DNA from: JAPPHA01 sp963664045
GTDB lineage: Bacteria > Pseudomonadota > Alphaproteobacteria > Rhodobacterales > Rhodobacteraceae
Assembly: GCA_963664045.2 (NCBI GenBank)
Contig: CAXXGT010000013.1
Span: 558,001 to 622,000 of the forward strand
Direction: 5' to 3'
Length of the DNA stretch: 64,000 bases
Shown here: positions 62,855 through 64,000 of the stretch, one piece after another
Position numbering within the stretch: the stretch's first letter is position 1
How the letters are laid out: each line of letters opens with the position of its first letter
Notes under the pieces: model-generated
Database searches by the model: none
Told to the model about the DNA's origin: nothing
The model's input: the letters and a program-made list of their open reading frames with translations, nothing else
Made by a program: the position numbers and the translations under genes

Positions 62855-63805
62855 ATGGTAAAATCAGCACCCGGCAAGCACTACCGCGAAGGCATCAGCA
62901 TCATCGAGCTGACCGACATGTTTCCGACGGAGCAATCGGCAACGGAATGGTTCGAAAGCCTGATCTGGCCGAATGCCCGGCACTGTCCGCGTTGCGGTTG
63001 CACCGAAACTTCGATCGCCGCGAAAACGTCCGGCCTGCCCTACTACTGCCAGGGTTGTCAGCAAGCATTTTCCGTGCGGATCGGGACGGCCCTGGAGCGA
63101 TCCAAGGTTCCGTTGCGCAAGTGGGTCTTTGCCATTTACCTCGAAATGACCAGCCTGAAAGGCGTGTCCTCGATGAAACTGCATCGGGATATCAAGGTGA
63201 CGCAAAAGACGGCTTGGTTCATGCTGCACCGCATCCGGGAAGCGTGGTCGGGCGAATGTGCCGACGTTCCATTCGCTGGCCCGGTCGAGGTTGACGAAAC
63301 CTACATGGGCGGCAAACGCAAGAACATGAGCAACGCCAGGCGCGAGGAACTGGCTGACACCGGGCGCGGCGCGGTCGGGAAAACCGCCGTTGTCGGCGCG
63401 AAGGATCGTGAGAGCAACCAGGTTGCCGCCAAGGTGATCGAATCAACCGATGCGCCGACCTTGCAAGGCTTCGTTGCAGACCATGCTGAGCCGGATGCCA
63501 AGGTCTACACCGACGATGCCAAGGCGTATCGGGGAATGCCGTTCGATCATGAAGCGGTCAAGCATTCGGTCGGCGAATATGTCCGGGAACAAGCCCACAC
63601 GAACGGCATGGAATCGTTCTGGTCGATGCTGAAGCGCGGGTATATCGGCGTCTATCATCACATGAGCGCGAAGCATTTGCATCGCTATGTGGATGAGTTT
63701 GCCGGACGCCACAACGTGAGGGAGGAAGATACGCTGAAACAGATGGAAGCTGTTGTTGTCCGCATGGTCGGAAAGAGGATCATGTATCGGGACTTGGTAT
63801 CGTGA
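62855..63805 (+). CDS. IS1595-family transposase
   Basis: 316 residues, preceded by AGGAGG. N-terminal zinc ribbon (C44, C47, C65, C68: CPRC and CQGC), then an ISXO2-like DDE fold: Asp147 in VEVDETYMGG, Asp220 in VYTDDAKAY, and HTNGMESFWS with Asn250 and Glu253 (the family motif of this group is ER4R7/H-type, here N...E). Intact and probably active. It is followed by a methyltransferase gene with a GTGA stop-start overlap. Confidence 0.9.
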   Translation: MVKSAPGKHYREGISIIELTDMFPTEQSATEWFESLIWPNARHCPRCGCTETSIAAKTSGLPYYCQGCQQAFSVRIGTALERSKVPLRKWVFAIYLEMTSLKGVSSMKLHRDIKVTQKTAWFMLHRIREAWSGECADVPFAGPVEVDETYMGGKRKNMSNARREELADTGRGAVGKTAVVGAKDRESNQVAAKVIESTDAPTLQGFVADHAEPDAKVYTDDAKAYRGMPFDHEAVKHSVGEYVREQAHTNGMESFWSMLKRGYIGVYHHMSAKHLHRYVDEFAGRHNVREEDTLKQMEAVVVRMVGKRIMYRDLVS

Positions 63806-64000
63806 GTGCCGCCGAAGATTTGGCGGTAGACCTCGATGGACAGACTTTTGGGACAATCCTCGCCGATCCTCCTTGGCGATTTGCGCATCGAACCGGAAAG
63901 GTCGCGCCGGAACATCGTCGGCCAGGGCAATATGAAACGCTGGGCTTTGAAGAGATCGCCGCGGACTGGGCAAGGAAATTCGTCGCTGACAAGTTCGGCG
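63802..64000 (+). CDS. MT-A70-type adenine DNA methyltransferase, N-terminal part (cut by window edge)
   Basis: 66 codons are present from GTG 63802, which overlaps the transposase stop. The segment FGTILADPPWRFAHRTGKVA contains the DPPW catalytic motif IV of the MT-A70 family, and the following HRRPGQYETLGFEEI fits the N-terminal pattern of bacterial/phage MT-A70 enzymes that make N6-methyladenine. Some IS1595-type elements carry passenger genes; coupling to the transposase suggests this is one. The rest lies outside the window. Confidence 0.8.
   Translation, partial: MSAAEDLAVDLDGQTFGTILADPPWRFAHRTGKVAPEHRRPGQYETLGFEEIAADWARKFVADKFG

Noticed and set aside
1..64000. CRISPR arrays, tRNA and rRNA genes
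   Set aside because: No regularly spaced repeats and no tRNA- or rRNA-like sequences were seen on reading; a dedicated scan (tRNAscan, CRISPR finder) was not possible.

Overview
The window looks like a chromosomal segment of a GC-rich alphaproteobacterium, most like the Rhodobacteraceae/roseobacter or Rhizobiales type. The basis is gene content rather than a marker gene: sarcosine oxidase, tandem glycine-betaine permeases, a non-pyrrolysine MttB-family methyltransferase, an agl alpha-glucoside operon, Moc-type genes and many ABC importers. I saw no rRNA, tRNA or CRISPR array.

Layout. 1-2368: sarcosine oxidase beta, delta and alpha (alpha runs off the left edge). 2688-7309: a cytochrome P450 converging on a polar amino acid ABC importer. 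7628-9355: a broken carboxymuconolactone-decarboxylase-type gene and a MATE exporter. 9541-19438: a betaine-type island with importer proV-proW-proW-proX, a GhrA-like reductase and an FAD oxidoreductase, a divergent GcvA-type LysR regulator, an MttB homologue and a second 2-hydroxyacid dehydrogenase. 19668-30168: a MocD-like diiron oxygenase plus Rieske ferredoxin, a third 2-hydroxyacid dehydrogenase, a split sugar ABC importer and three Gfo/Idh/MocA oxidoreductases, which reads as one catabolic island for a methylated or inositol-like compound.

30205-35940 is a stack of mobile DNA. An iscB gene (RNA-guided nuclease ancestor of Cas9) with a probable upstream omegaRNA is cut in two by an IS with TIRs and a 10-bp target duplication. 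That IS once coded for a DruA-DDE (IS4-type) fusion transposase, which is itself broken by a 26-bp insertion and by an ISKra4-family element. Removing each insertion restores each older reading frame exactly.

36004-40139: a secreted cyclophilin, a DenD-like dehydrogenase, a glutathione transferase and a fourth MocA-type enzyme. 40333-48489: an IS256 remnant and the aglR-aglEFGAK locus with two LacI-type operators. 48911-57174: a DUF4389 membrane protein, an IS remnant, then a minus-strand series (ureohydrolase, SelO, PhyH dioxygenase, ornithine-cyclodeaminase-like, HAD, S-formylglutathione hydrolase, AEC transporter). 57538-60243: an unrecognised three-gene cassette (two unknown proteins and a frameshifted TIGR04255-type protein) and an IS5-type remnant. 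60664-61776: glutathione-dependent formaldehyde dehydrogenase. 62855-64000: an IS1595-family transposase translationally coupled to an MT-A70-type DNA methyltransferase cut by the right edge.

How the parts fit: betaine import, demethylation (MttB family, sarcosine oxidase) and formaldehyde disposal (formaldehyde dehydrogenase, S-formylglutathione hydrolase) suggest use of N-methylated compounds. A recurring feature is a GC-rich hairpin 10-15 nt downstream of every ABC binding-protein gene in the window.
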